48,611 nt of DNA from an uncultured Clostridia bacterium (GTDB taxonomy: Bacteria; Bacillota; Clostridia; UMGS1883), in contig CANPZO010000020.1 in assembly GCA_947589005.1 (NCBI GenBank), positions 1 to 48,611 on the forward strand. The letters run 5' to 3'. The notes beneath the pieces are model-generated. The model was not told the origin of the DNA. It saw only the letters and a program-made list of their open reading frames with translations, and ran no database searches. The translations under genes were made by a program, and so were the position numbers. Of this stretch, positions 17,693 through 26,532 are shown piece after piece. Each line of letters starts with the position of its first letter. Within the stretch, counting starts at the first letter, position 1.

Positions 17693-18531
17693 ATTCGGTA
17701 AGAGTATCAAATCGGGACTTCGACCTTGTCCACACCTTTGACTGCGGCCAGTGTTTCCGCTGGAACCGCCAACCCGACGGCAGTTATACCGGCGTGGCCG
17801 GAGGCATGGCCGTCCGCCTTCGGGAGGAACCGGACTCCGTTGTTATCGAAAACTGCTCCGAGTCCGAGCTGGCCTCCTTCTGGCGGCGGTATCTGGACCT
17901 TGACAGGGACTACGGAGAGATAAAAAGGGCCGTGTCCATAAATGATTTGATGCGCGCGGCGGTAGGCTACGGCGGCGGCATCAGAATACTTCGGCAGGAA
18001 TTTTTCGAGGCCCTTATTTCATACATAATTTCTCAGAACAATTCCATACCCAACATCAAGCGGGTGGTGGAGCGGCTCTGCGCCGCGTATGGCGAGCCGA
18101 TAGAAACGGAGTGGGGGACGGCTTATTCCTTCCCCGCGGCGGAAAGGCTGGCCGTCCTTGAGGAGCGGGATTTCCGCGCCCTGGGAGCGGGCTTCCGCGA
18201 CCGTTATCTCGTCGGCGCTTCACGCCTGGCTGCGGAGGGGGCTTTGGATCCCGAAAAACTCGCGGCCATGCCCACGGCCGAGGCCAGAGCGGAGCTCATG
18301 AAGGTAAAGGGCGTGGGCAACAAGGTGTGCGACTGCGTGCTTTTGTTCTCTTTGGGTAAGTTCGACCTTTTCCCCACTGACACCTGGATAAGGAAGGTCA
18401 TGGAGGAGAGCTTTTCCGCCGGCTCGGTTTCCGCCGCCAAGAGCGCGGGGGAGGAGCTTTTCGGCGGCTATAGCGGCTTCGCCCAGCAGTATCTGTTTTA
18501 CTGGCGGCGGGAAAGGGATAAAATTAAGTAA
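17689..18531 (+). CDS. 8-oxoguanine DNA glycosylase (OGG1-type, HhH-GPD)
   Basis: 280 residues. The ATG at 17689 overlaps the anti-sigma stop by 4 nt (ATGA), which favours it over an in-frame upstream start at 17644. The N-terminal OGG_N-like domain has FDLVHTFDCGQCFRWNR. The helix-hairpin-helix GPD domain has QNNSIPNIKRVVERL and VKGVGNKVCDC. K212 is the expected Schiff-base lysine and D231 (FPTDTW) the activating aspartate; they are 19 residues apart, the same as K249 and D268 in human OGG1. It would excise 8-oxoguanine opposite C and nick the abasic site. Coupling to an ECF sigma/anti-sigma pair suggests an oxidative-stress link (inference). An intrinsic terminator follows. Confidence 0.93.
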   Translation: MNSVRVSNRDFDLVHTFDCGQCFRWNRQPDGSYTGVAGGMAVRLREEPDSVVIENCSESELASFWRRYLDLDRDYGEIKRAVSINDLMRAAVGYGGGIRILRQEFFEALISYIISQNNSIPNIKRVVERLCAAYGEPIETEWGTAYSFPAAERLAVLEERDFRALGAGFRDRYLVGASRLAAEGALDPEKLAAMPTAEARAELMKVKGVGNKVCDCVLLFSLGKFDLFPTDTWIRKVMEESFSAGSVSAAKSAGEELFGGYSGFAQQYLFYWRRERDKIK

Positions 18532-18532
18532 A

Positions 18533-18556
18533 AGTCGGCTTTGGCCGGCTTTTTAT
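18533..18556 (+). terminator. Intrinsic terminator after the glycosylase gene
   Basis: AGTCGGC pairs with GCCGGCT (one G-T pair) around a short T/G loop, followed directly by a T-rich tail. It closes the clpE/sigma/anti-sigma/glycosylase cluster. Confidence 0.75.
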
Positions 18557-18568
18557 TTAAAAAAACTC

Positions 18569-18597
18569 TTGCATTTTTCGGAAAAAAGTAGTACAAT
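18569..18597 (+). promoter_or_regulatory. Promoter for the permease-GH51-PBP gene run
   Basis: TTGCAT (18569-18574), a 17-bp spacer and TACAAT (18592-18597), 34 nt upstream of the permease ATG. It is the only clear promoter seen before the long series of closely spaced genes up to 26521. Confidence 0.7.
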
Positions 18598-18631
18598 AGG
18601 GTGTAATAGTATGATAACGGGGTGATGCGCG

Positions 18632-19936
18632 ATGAAGTTTAAATGGAACGATAACGATCAGAAATATCTTAAACTGGGGCTGACGGCCTTCGGCGTTGTT
18701 GTGCTGAGCATACTCGCCAATCAGGTGCTCCACCAGATACCCATTCTTACGGTGGGGGTGCGCAAGCTGTTCTCCTGCCTGCGCCCCATAATTTACGGCC
18801 TTGTTTTCGCGTATCTTCTGACCCCCGCCCTTAATCTCATCGAAAGATTTGTCTACTGGATAATAGGTAAATTTACCACAAAGGTCAGCAGACACGCCCG
18901 CAGCGTTATCAGGTTCCTGTGCGTGCTGCTCACCTGGGGCGTCGCTTTGGCCGTGATGGTCGTGCTGATAATGCTGGTGGTGCCCGAGCTTATATCCAGC
19001 ATCGAGGGCATAATCCGCAATACCGCCACCGAGGTGAACAAGCTCACTCAGTGGGTGGGCAAGGTGCTGAACGACAATCCCGAGATACGCAGCAATATCG
19101 TGTTCCAGATACGCTCCCTTTACAGCGACTTCAGCTCGCTGATGAACAATCTCACCAATATCATTGAGCTCATACCCAACACCAGCGTCTTTGTGGCCAA
19201 TCTGTCCACGGGCGTCATAAATGTGGTGTACGTCATATTCCACTTCGTGATAGGCGTTATCGTGTCGATTTACGTCATGAGCTCGAAGGAACGCTTTATC
19301 GCTCAGGCCAAAAAATCGGCCTACAGCCTCATGTCGCCGGCTCGGGCCAACCACGTCATAGGCGTTGTCCGGTCTGCCCATGTTAAATTCGGCGGCTTTT
19401 TCATCGGCAAGATAATCGACTCCATGGTAATAGGCGTGCTCTGCTTTATCCTGCTTTCCATATTCAAAATACCCTACGCCGTGCTCATCAGCTTTGTTGT
19501 GGGCGTGACCAACATAATTCCCTTCTTCGGCCCCTTTATCGGCGCCATACCCTGCGCGGTCATACTTCTGCTGGCTAGCCCCCTCAAGTGCCTGTACTTC
19601 GTGATAATCATCATAGTGCTTCAGCAGGTGGACGGCAATATACTCGGCCCCAAGATACTCAGCAGCTCCATCGGACTTTCCAGCTTCTGGGTAATGTTCT
19701 CCATACTGGTGTTCGGCGGCTTTTTCGGCTTCTGGGGATTGCTGTGCGGCGTGCCGGTGTTCGCGGTCATTTACGAGCTTGTGTCCGAGTCGATAAACGA
19801 GCGGCTCGCCCGTAAAAAGATGCCCACGGTGACGGCGGATTACAGCAGCCTCGACCACGTTGACGAGCAAACGGGCGAGTTTATAAAATTTAGTGAAAAG
19901 GATGAAACTGATGTTTTTGAAAGTAAAAAGAAATAA
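18632..19936 (+). CDS. AI-2E family transporter (PerM/TqsA-like permease)
   Basis: 434 residues; GGGGTGA precedes the ATG. The hydrophobicity pattern suggests about eight membrane helices: pairs near residues 15-70 and 90-120, a long amphipathic middle region (about 130-200), then clustered helices to about residue 390. Family-typical text includes VNVVYVIFHFVIGVIVSIYVMSSKERF, GKIIDSMVIGVLCFILL and NIIPFFGPFIGAIPC. Members are linked to autoinducer-2 export, Na+/H+ exchange or other small-molecule transport. Substrate cannot be told from sequence. The C-terminal tail is charged and cytoplasmic. Its 3' end overlaps the GH51 gene start by 26 bp. Confidence 0.9.
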   Translation: MKFKWNDNDQKYLKLGLTAFGVVVLSILANQVLHQIPILTVGVRKLFSCLRPIIYGLVFAYLLTPALNLIERFVYWIIGKFTTKVSRHARSVIRFLCVLLTWGVALAVMVVLIMLVVPELISSIEGIIRNTATEVNKLTQWVGKVLNDNPEIRSNIVFQIRSLYSDFSSLMNNLTNIIELIPNTSVFVANLSTGVINVVYVIFHFVIGVIVSIYVMSSKERFIAQAKKSAYSLMSPARANHVIGVVRSAHVKFGGFFIGKIIDSMVIGVLCFILLSIFKIPYAVLISFVVGVTNIIPFFGPFIGAIPCAVILLLASPLKCLYFVIIIIVLQQVDGNILGPKILSSSIGLSSFWVMFSILVFGGFFGFWGLLCGVPVFAVIYELVSESINERLARKKMPTVTADYSSLDHVDEQTGEFIKFSEKDETDVFESKKK

Positions 19937-21770
19937 CCCCGGCGTTAAGGTAAACCCCGGCATGGTGGGCCTGTTTTTCGAGGATATCAACTACGCGGCC
20001 GACGGCGGGCTTTACGCCGAAATGCTCGAAAACCGCTCGTTTGAGTATCTTTCCACCAAGGTCGAAAAATTCAAGTCGCCCCTGACGGCCTGGGCCGCGG
20101 TGGGCGGCTGCGAGATGACGCACCGGACATACGACCCCATGAACGCCGTCAACCCCGGCTACGCCCACATCGTCGCCGGTGCCGGCGGCGGCATTGCCAA
20201 CCGTGCCTACGAGGGCTGTTATCTGGAAAAGGGCGAGGAGTACCGCTTTTCCTTCTATTCCCGAGGGAAATGCGAGGGTAAAATAATTTTCAGCCTTGTG
20301 AGCGGGTACGTGACGGTCGCATCGGCGGAGTTTGAGGGCGCTGCCGAAAAATGGGAAAAGCGGGAGGCCGTACTGACGGCGGACAAAACGGTTTATGACG
20401 CCGAGCCCCGCATCACTCTTGAGCGCGGTGGCGAGCTGGACATAGATATGTGCTCGCTGTTCCCGAAAAAGACCTTTAAAAACCGTGAAAACGGCCTGCG
20501 GCCCGATATGGCGCGGGCCCTCGCGGACATAAAGCCCGGCTTTCTCCGTTTCCCCGGCGGCTGCATAGTTGAGGGCAACGGCATTGACAACCGCTACCGC
20601 TGGAAGGATACCGTCGGCCCCGTCGAGACCCGCAGGACCAATTGGAACCGCTGGCAGGAGGGCGGCGTGGGCGTTACGGCCCCGGACTACTATCAAAGCC
20701 TCGGCTTGGGCTTTTATGAGTACTTTCTCCTCTGTGAGGACCTTGGGTGCGAGCCCCTGCCTGTGCTTAACTGCGGCATGGGCTGTCAGTACCAGTGCGA
20801 CGAGACCATCCCCCTTGAGGAGCTTGACGGGTATATACGGGACGCTTTGGACCTTATCGAATTTGCCAACGGCGGCCCCGAGACTCCTTGGGGGGCAAAG
20901 CGCGCGGAGCTGGGTCACCCCTCGCCCTTCGGCCTGAAATATCTGGCCATAGGCAACGAGCAGTGGGAGGAAAAGTATTTCGAGCGATATGAGGCGTTCC
21001 AGAGGGTCATAGCCGCCCGCCACCCTGAGATTTTGCTGATATCCTCCTCGGGTCCCGCCTGTGCGGGCAAGGAGTTTGAAAAGGCGTGGAACTGGCTGGC
21101 CGACAAGGATAAGAGCTTCGCCTTTGCCGTTGATGAGCACTATTACGTGCCCTCGCGCTGGCTGTTCGCCAACACTCACCGCTACGACGACTACGACCGT
21201 TCCGGCCCAAAGGTTTTCGCCGGCGAGTACGCCTGCCATCTGGGGCCCGCCCAGCCCCGGCCCAACAATCTTGAGGCGGCGCTGGCGGAGGCGGCAATGA
21301 TGATCGGCTTCGAGCGCAACGCCGACGTGGTTCATCTGGCGGCCTACGCACCTCTGTTCGCGAGAGAGGGCTTCACTCAGTGGACGCCGGATTTGATATT
21401 TTTCAACAATCATGAAATAATGCTCACCCCCTCCTATTATGTGCAGAAGATGTTCGGCAACAATCTTCCCGACCACACGGTGGAGTTCTCCTGCACCCAT
21501 GAGGAAAACGTCTATGTCACCGCCGGAGTAAAGGACGGCGAGGTCATAGTCAAGCTGGTGAACAACTCCCCCAGGTCGCATATGTTAAACCTCGGCTGTC
21601 AGGGCGGGACGGCGGAATATCTCACCGCCGAGGGCCCGCATCCCAGGGCTGTCCTCGAGGCGAAAAACACCATGGAGGAAAAATATAACGTGGTCCCCGT
21701 GAAGGAGAGCTTTGACGGAGGGGAGTACACTCTCCGGCCCTTCTCGTTTACGGTCATAAGATTTAAATAA
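19911..21770 (+). CDS. Alpha-L-arabinofuranosidase, GH51 family
   Basis: 619 residues from the ATG at 19911, chosen because AAAAGGA lies upstream of it. In-frame starts at 19893 (GTG) and 19902 are weaker. The start region (GLFFEDINYAADGGLYAEMLENRSFEY) matches the AbfA/ASD1 class. A beta-sandwich segment (about 60-170) precedes the (beta/alpha)8 core. E350 in the GNEQW motif is the likely acid/base and E439 in FAGEY the likely nucleophile. A beta-sandwich C-terminal domain ends FTVIRF. There is no signal peptide, so it acts inside the cell and trims arabinose from imported arabino-oligosaccharides. It lies between a permease and a vitamin-type transporter subunit with no sugar ABC system nearby. 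Confidence 0.93.
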   Translation: MFLKVKRNNPGVKVNPGMVGLFFEDINYAADGGLYAEMLENRSFEYLSTKVEKFKSPLTAWAAVGGCEMTHRTYDPMNAVNPGYAHIVAGAGGGIANRAYEGCYLEKGEEYRFSFYSRGKCEGKIIFSLVSGYVTVASAEFEGAAEKWEKREAVLTADKTVYDAEPRITLERGGELDIDMCSLFPKKTFKNRENGLRPDMARALADIKPGFLRFPGGCIVEGNGIDNRYRWKDTVGPVETRRTNWNRWQEGGVGVTAPDYYQSLGLGFYEYFLLCEDLGCEPLPVLNCGMGCQYQCDETIPLEELDGYIRDALDLIEFANGGPETPWGAKRAELGHPSPFGLKYLAIGNEQWEEKYFERYEAFQRVIAARHPEILLISSSGPACAGKEFEKAWNWLADKDKSFAFAVDEHYYVPSRWLFANTHRYDDYDRSGPKVFAGEYACHLGPAQPRPNNLEAALAEAAMMIGFERNADVVHLAAYAPLFAREGFTQWTPDLIFFNNHEIMLTPSYYVQKMFGNNLPDHTVEFSCTHEENVYVTAGVKDGEVIVKLVNNSPRSHMLNLGCQGGTAEYLTAEGPHPRAVLEAKNTMEEKYNVVPVKESFDGGEYTLRPFSFTVIRFK

Positions 21771-21785
21771 AGGAAGATGATTTTC

Positions 21786-22433
21786 ATGGCAAAAAATTTG
21801 AAAAATAAATCTCGGGTAAATCCGCGCACCTTGGTGCTTTTCGCCATGTTTGTGGCGATAATTGCCATTTTGGCCTTTGTGCCCATGCTTGGCATGATAC
21901 CTATAGGCGTTATCAACGCCACCACAATACATATTCCCGTTATTGTGGGGGCGATAATCCTCGGCCCGAAGTTTGGCGCGGCTTTGGGCGGAGTTTTTGG
22001 CATGGTGAGCTTTTTAAAGGCCACGATGAATCCAAATGTTTCGTCCTTTGCCTTTTCGCCCCTCGTTCCGGTGCCCGGTCTGGGCAGGGGAAGCCTTTGG
22101 GCGCTGGTGATAGCGTTTGTGCCTCGGATATTGGTGGGCGTAGTGGCCTATTACGTTTACGTCCTTGTTAAGAAAATTTCCAAAAACGAGGTGGTGTCAA
22201 TGGGCGCGGGCGCCTTTATGGGTTCGGTCACCAATACCGTTCTGGTAATGGGACTTATCGGCCTCATATTCAGCGACGCCTATGCCGAAGCCGCGGGAAA
22301 GGCTTTTAGCATAATTCTCCGGAGCACGGTTCTTATTAACGGTATTCCCGAGGCTCTTGTCGCGACCGTAATTTCAGTGGCGGTCTGCAAGGCTCTCAGG
22401 GCATATCTGAAAAAGAGGGACGCCAATGCGTGA
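21786..22433 (+). CDS. ECF transporter S component, pantothenate (PanT)-like
   Basis: 215 residues from the ATG at 21786. An ATG 9 nt earlier sits too close to the AAAGGAAG site. Five to six membrane helices are visible, starting near RTLVLFAMFVAIIAILAFVP. The segment IPIGVINATTIHIPVIVGAIILGPKFGAALGGVFG resembles S components annotated for pantothenate. S components bind a vitamin at the outer face and dock on a shared EcfA-EcfA'-EcfT energy module, which is not in this window. The stop overlaps the next gene, a P1-family peptidase, by 8 bp. That overlap suggests the imported compound is the substrate of the peptidase. The pantothenate assignment is family-level recognition only. Confidence 0.82.
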   Translation: MAKNLKNKSRVNPRTLVLFAMFVAIIAILAFVPMLGMIPIGVINATTIHIPVIVGAIILGPKFGAALGGVFGMVSFLKATMNPNVSSFAFSPLVPVPGLGRGSLWALVIAFVPRILVGVVAYYVYVLVKKISKNEVVSMGAGAFMGSVTNTVLVMGLIGLIFSDAYAEAAGKAFSIILRSTVLINGIPEALVATVISVAVCKALRAYLKKRDANA

Positions 22434-23376
22434 AATAAGCATAACGGAAATTGAGAATATAAAAATCGGCTCCGCCGAAAACTCCGGCGCGGCTACCGGC
22501 TGCACGGTCATCATCTGCGAAAAAGGGGCCCCCGCCGGAGTTGACGTCCGTGGCGGCGGCCCCGCCAGCCGTGAGACGGAGCTGCTCAGCCATCAGGCCA
22601 CCTGCTCGGCAATACACGCCGTGCTGCTCAGCGGCGGCAGTGCTTTCGGCCTTGACGCCGCCGGCGGAGTTATGGAATACCTTGAAAATAAGGGCGTCGG
22701 CCTCCCCGTGGGGGCCACCGTCGTGCCGCTGGTCTGCCAGTCCTGCATATTCGATTTGGGTATAGGCGACAGCGGGATCCGTCCGGACAAGGAGATGGCG
22801 AAGCGGGCCTGCGAAAACGCCGAACTGAACGCCCCGCGTCAGGGCAATTACGGGGCCGGGGCCGGGGCCACCGTGGGCAAGCTCATGGGCCCGGCCTACG
22901 CCATGAAGTCCGGCCTCGGCATCTACGCACTTCAACTCGGCGGGCTCAAGGTCGGGGCGGTCGTCGCCGTCAACGCCATGGGCGACGTGCTGGCCGAGGA
23001 CGGTCATATAATCGCCGGACTGCTGAATGACGGTAAAAACGGCTTCCGCGACAGTGAAAAGACGCTTTACGAGCTGGCGGAGGCTCCCGGCGGCAACACC
23101 ACCATCGGCGCCATAGTCACCAACGGCAAATTCACAAAGGCGCAGATGACCAAAATAGCGCAAATGGCTCAGGACGGATACTCGAGAGCCATAAGGCCGG
23201 TGCACACCACCATGGACGGAGACACGGTCTACGCCATGAGCGTGGGGGACGTGGAGAGCAATGTTGACCTGTGCGGCACGCTGGCGGCCCGGGTTATGGC
23301 CGGGGCCATAAGGAACGCCGTTTTGTCGGCGGAGGCGGCCCACGGTCTGCCCTGCGCCGGAGATATAAACAGATAA
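22426..23376 (+). CDS. P1-family (DmpA/BapA/ThnT-type) N-terminal-nucleophile aminopeptidase or amidase
   Basis: 316 residues. Family text includes GVDVRGGGPASRETELL, LSGGSAFGLDAAGGV and GNYGAGAGATVGKL. The self-cleavage site expected to free the nucleophile is at GGNTTIGAIVTN: N224-T225, with Thr as the new N-terminus, instead of the Gly-Ser of DmpA. P1 enzymes fold like Ntn hydrolases and process themselves into two chains. Characterised members cleave beta-aminoacyl peptides (BapA), D- or L-aminoacyl amides (DmpA) or the pantetheine amide (ThnT). It has no signal peptide. The 8-bp overlap with a PanT-like transporter points to a pantetheine or beta-alanyl amide substrate; this is inference. 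Confidence 0.88.
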   Translation: MREISITEIENIKIGSAENSGAATGCTVIICEKGAPAGVDVRGGGPASRETELLSHQATCSAIHAVLLSGGSAFGLDAAGGVMEYLENKGVGLPVGATVVPLVCQSCIFDLGIGDSGIRPDKEMAKRACENAELNAPRQGNYGAGAGATVGKLMGPAYAMKSGLGIYALQLGGLKVGAVVAVNAMGDVLAEDGHIIAGLLNDGKNGFRDSEKTLYELAEAPGGNTTIGAIVTNGKFTKAQMTKIAQMAQDGYSRAIRPVHTTMDGDTVYAMSVGDVESNVDLCGTLAARVMAGAIRNAVLSAEAAHGLPCAGDINR

Positions 23377-23410
23377 TAGACAGTAGATAACGGATAGCGG
23401 AGGGATAGAA

Positions 23411-23860
23411 ATGGGCGACATTTTTTCGAGAATACTGACATATATTTTCGTAATAATAATCTACCTTTTTATCTACGCCATAATCAGAATGATATTTCTT
23501 GACATACGAGCCATGAACCGCAAAAAGAGCGGCGGCCTTGCCGAGGCTTACCTCAAGCTCATAAATCTGCGGCGTGACTTGGACTTTGTCATGGACGAGA
23601 GCTACGAGCTTGACGAGGACGAGGTCATAGGCAGGGGCAACAAGTGCACCATCCGTCTGCCGGACAGGTATCTCAGCGTAAAGCACTGCCGGATATACAA
23701 GTCTGACGGCAGCTATTACATTGAGGATTTGGGCAGCACGAACGGCACCTTCCTCAATGGCGACGAGCTGACGGACGAGGCCGTGGAGCTGATGGACGGG
23801 GACAAGATATCCATCGGCCGGCTCAACTTCATCTTCGTCATGCCGAAATCGGAGGGTTGA
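23411..23860 (+). CDS. Membrane-anchored FHA domain protein
   Basis: 149 residues; GGAGGG precedes the ATG. One N-terminal membrane helix (about 8-32, TYIFVIIIYLFIYAII) is followed by a cytoplasmic forkhead-associated domain (about 65-145). Its phosphothreonine-binding signatures are GRGNKCTIRLPD, LSVKHCRI and LGSTNGTFLNG. It would bind Thr-phosphorylated partners at the membrane. It stands 2 nt before an FtsW/RodA gene and then a PBP, the same order as the fhaB-rodA-pbpA block of Actinobacteria, so a role in PknB-type kinase control of wall synthesis is likely. No Ser/Thr kinase is present in the window. Confidence 0.9.
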   Translation: MGDIFSRILTYIFVIIIYLFIYAIIRMIFLDIRAMNRKKSGGLAEAYLKLINLRRDLDFVMDESYELDEDEVIGRGNKCTIRLPDRYLSVKHCRIYKSDGSYYIEDLGSTNGTFLNGDELTDEAVELMDGDKISIGRLNFIFVMPKSEG

Positions 23861-23862
23861 CC

Positions 23863-25122
23863 ATGTACAGTGAAACCTCCAGCGTCAAGCCTCTGTTCTA
23901 TATAATCCTGCTCAACCTTGTGGGCGCGGTTCTCATTTCAATCCAGTACGGCGGGGCCAATCTCGAGGCCGTCGTGCTCACCGGGGCGATATGCCTTGTC
24001 AGCATTGTCAGCTATACCGTCGTTTCGGCGGCGGAACTGGGAGACGCCTATCTTTTCCTCATCATTTCCGTGCTGGGCAGCGTGGGCGGCATAATGCAGA
24101 TGAGGATAAAGCCCGAGTACGGCGTCCGCCAGCTAAAGTGGTTCCTTGTGGGTACGGCCTGCTATTTCGGGGCCATGCTGCTTTACCGCCTGATGAACAG
24201 GTGGCTCCACAGGCTTGTTCCCCTGTATTTTATCCTCAGCGTGGCGCTGTACGTTGCCACCCGGCTTTTTGGCAAAACCTCTCACGGCTCGAAAAACTGG
24301 ATAATTATCGGCGGGCTTTCCATACAGCCCAGCGAGCTGATAAGGATATTTTTCGTGCTTTCTCTGGCGGCCATATTCACCGGGGCCATACCTGCAAAGT
24401 ACAGGGAAAAATTCGGCATACGGCCCAAGTATCTGCGGCTCCTGGCCGCCACCTTCATAACTCTGGTGAACGTGGGCTTCCTGCTGCTTCAGCGGGAGTG
24501 GGGAATATCTCTGCTGTTTTTTGCCACCTACTTTTTCTTCATTTACGTTTACGGGGCGAGCCGGCTCTATCTGCTGCTCAACGCCATCGGCGCGGCGGCG
24601 GTGGGAGTTATGGGGGTCACCTATGTCAGTCATATAAAGGTCAGGATTGACACCTGGCTGCACCCCTTTGCCGACGCTTCGGGCAAGGGATATCAGATAA
24701 CCCAGTCCCTTTTCGCCATTGGCGAGGGCGGCATGGCCGGACGCGGCATAGGCGCCGGCAGCGTCTATTTTATACCCGAGGTACACTCCGACTTCATCTT
24801 CTCGGCCATCTGCGAGGAGATGGGGGTGGTTGGCGGCCTCGCCATACTCATGCTTTACTTTGTGCTGGTCTACAGGGGCTTCAAGATAGCCCTGTCCTGC
24901 ACCAACGCCTACAACAAGGCCGTTGCCTTCGGCATCAGCTTCATACTGGGTCTCCAGACCTTTATCATCATCGGCGGGGTAACGAAGATGATACCCCTTA
25001 CGGGCATAACGCTGCCTTTCGTAAGCTATGGCGGCAGCAGTATGCTCACCACCTTTGCCGCCTGCGGCATACTTCAGGCCATCAGCGGCAAAAAGGAGGA
25101 AATTACCGATGAAATACAATAA
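23863..25122 (+). CDS. SEDS-family peptidoglycan polymerase (FtsW/RodA/SpoVE)
   Basis: 419 residues from the ATG at 23863 with GGAGGG upstream; a TTG 6 nt earlier is rejected. About ten membrane helices are visible. Signature segments are KTSHGSKNWIIIGGLSIQPSELIRI (with the conserved Q-P-S-E), GASRLYLL, and near the C-terminus LTGITLPFVSYGGSSMLTT. SEDS proteins polymerise lipid II into glycan strands with a partner class B PBP, and the next gene (overlapping by 14 nt) encodes one. Whether it serves division (FtsW), elongation (RodA) or sporulation (SpoVE) cannot be told; the FHA partner favours a RodA-like regulated role. Confidence 0.94.
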   Translation: MYSETSSVKPLFYIILLNLVGAVLISIQYGGANLEAVVLTGAICLVSIVSYTVVSAAELGDAYLFLIISVLGSVGGIMQMRIKPEYGVRQLKWFLVGTACYFGAMLLYRLMNRWLHRLVPLYFILSVALYVATRLFGKTSHGSKNWIIIGGLSIQPSELIRIFFVLSLAAIFTGAIPAKYREKFGIRPKYLRLLAATFITLVNVGFLLLQREWGISLLFFATYFFFIYVYGASRLYLLLNAIGAAAVGVMGVTYVSHIKVRIDTWLHPFADASGKGYQITQSLFAIGEGGMAGRGIGAGSVYFIPEVHSDFIFSAICEEMGVVGGLAILMLYFVLVYRGFKIALSCTNAYNKAVAFGISFILGLQTFIIIGGVTKMIPLTGITLPFVSYGGSSMLTTFAACGILQAISGKKEEITDEIQ

Positions 25123-26521
25123 AAAGATAATTTCCGTCCTTGTTGTAATGTGCTGTCTGTTTCTGAGCGTATTTGTGTACCTTACGTATTTTTCACTGTT
25201 CAAGGCCGACGAGCTGAACAGCTCTAATTACGCCAACTACAACCGCCGCCTTTGGGAGCGGGAGGACAGCGTGCTGCGGGGCTCCGTTTACGACCGCACC
25301 GGCACCGTGGTACTGGCGGAGAGCAGGTTCGGCGACGATGGCGTCCAGAAGAGGTATTACCCCTACGGCGCGCTTTACGCCCATGCCGTGGGTTATAATG
25401 CCCGAAGCTACGGCAAGACAAATCTTGAGCTGACCTATAACGACTACCTGCTGCGGACCGAGGGCTGGGACGAGATACTTAAATACGGCATGGACGATTC
25501 GAAAATGAGCCGGGGCTGCGACCTTATTACCACCCTTGACCACGGCCTTATGCAGGTGGCCCAGGAGCAGATGAAGGGGCGCAGCGGCGCCGTGGTAGCC
25601 CTCGACCCCAGAACCGGCGAGGTGCTGTGTCTGTTCTCGAACCCGTCCTTTGACCCCAACGAGGATAAGCTGGCGGAAAGCTGGGCGGACCTGGCCGAGG
25701 ACGAAAACAGTCCCTTCCTGCCGCGGGCCACAATGGGCCTTTATCCGCCGGGCTCCACCTTCAAGCTGGCGGTGGCGGCGGCGGCGCTGGACAGCGGCCT
25801 TGACGACTACTCCGTTGACGACGGGGGCACCGTCAGCATCGACGGCCGCGATTTCAGCAACGCCGGAAAAAAGGAGTACGGGGAGATTGACCTTAAGAGC
25901 GGATTTAAGTATTCCAGCAACGTGATGTTTGCTCAGCTGGGAGTGAAGCTCGGCGAAGAAAAGCTCAAGGACGCGGCCGAAAGCTTTATGGTGACCGAAA
26001 AAATACCCTTTGATATAGAGACCTCGTCCAAGGGCTGGGACTACGACTCCATGGGCAAGACCGATTTGGCCTCCGTGGGCATAGGCCAGGGCAGGCTCCT
26101 GACAACGCCGCTGAATATGGCGCTGGCGGCCGCCGCCGTCGCCAACGGCGGCGTAATGATGAAGCCCTATCTGGTCCGGAGCGCGGTCTCGGCCAACAGC
26201 GTCGAGGTATACCGTGCCGTTCCCAAGGCCCTCAAGACGGCGATATCCTCCGGAACCGCCGACGAGATAGCCGAATATATGCTGGCCTGTGTTGAAAGCG
26301 GAACGGGCACCAATGCCCGCATACGGGGCGTGGAGGTCTGCGGTAAGACCGGCACCGCCCAAAACGAGCGCGAGGGTAAGGACCACGCCTGGTTCATCGG
26401 CTTCGCGCCGAAGGACGACCCCCAGATAGCCGTGGCCGTTATACAGGAGTACAGCGGCGGCTCCGGCGGCAGCGCCTGCGCTCCGGTCGCCAGGGAGATA
26501 ATGGAGGCGTGGCTGGAATAG
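25109..26521 (+). CDS. Class B penicillin-binding protein (transpeptidase)
   Basis: 470 residues from the ATG at 25109 (AAGGAGGA 9 nt upstream); a longer in-frame start lies inside the SEDS gene and is rejected. Residues 8-30 are the membrane anchor. The short N-terminal dimerisation region (about 35-150) has SVYDRTGTVVLAE. Transpeptidase motifs: S216-T-F-K219 (active Ser), S269-S-N271, and K413-T-G. At 470 residues it is near the size of mycobacterial PbpA and shorter than FtsI or MrdA, fitting the FHA-RodA-PbpA arrangement. It crosslinks strands made by the partner SEDS protein outside the membrane. No PASTA domain is present. Confidence 0.95.
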   Translation: MKYNKKIISVLVVMCCLFLSVFVYLTYFSLFKADELNSSNYANYNRRLWEREDSVLRGSVYDRTGTVVLAESRFGDDGVQKRYYPYGALYAHAVGYNARSYGKTNLELTYNDYLLRTEGWDEILKYGMDDSKMSRGCDLITTLDHGLMQVAQEQMKGRSGAVVALDPRTGEVLCLFSNPSFDPNEDKLAESWADLAEDENSPFLPRATMGLYPPGSTFKLAVAAAALDSGLDDYSVDDGGTVSIDGRDFSNAGKKEYGEIDLKSGFKYSSNVMFAQLGVKLGEEKLKDAAESFMVTEKIPFDIETSSKGWDYDSMGKTDLASVGIGQGRLLTTPLNMALAAAAVANGGVMMKPYLVRSAVSANSVEVYRAVPKALKTAISSGTADEIAEYMLACVESGTGTNARIRGVEVCGKTGTAQNEREGKDHAWFIGFAPKDDPQIAVAVIQEYSGGSGGSACAPVAREIMEAWLE

Positions 26522-26532
26522 AGTGCGGCATT

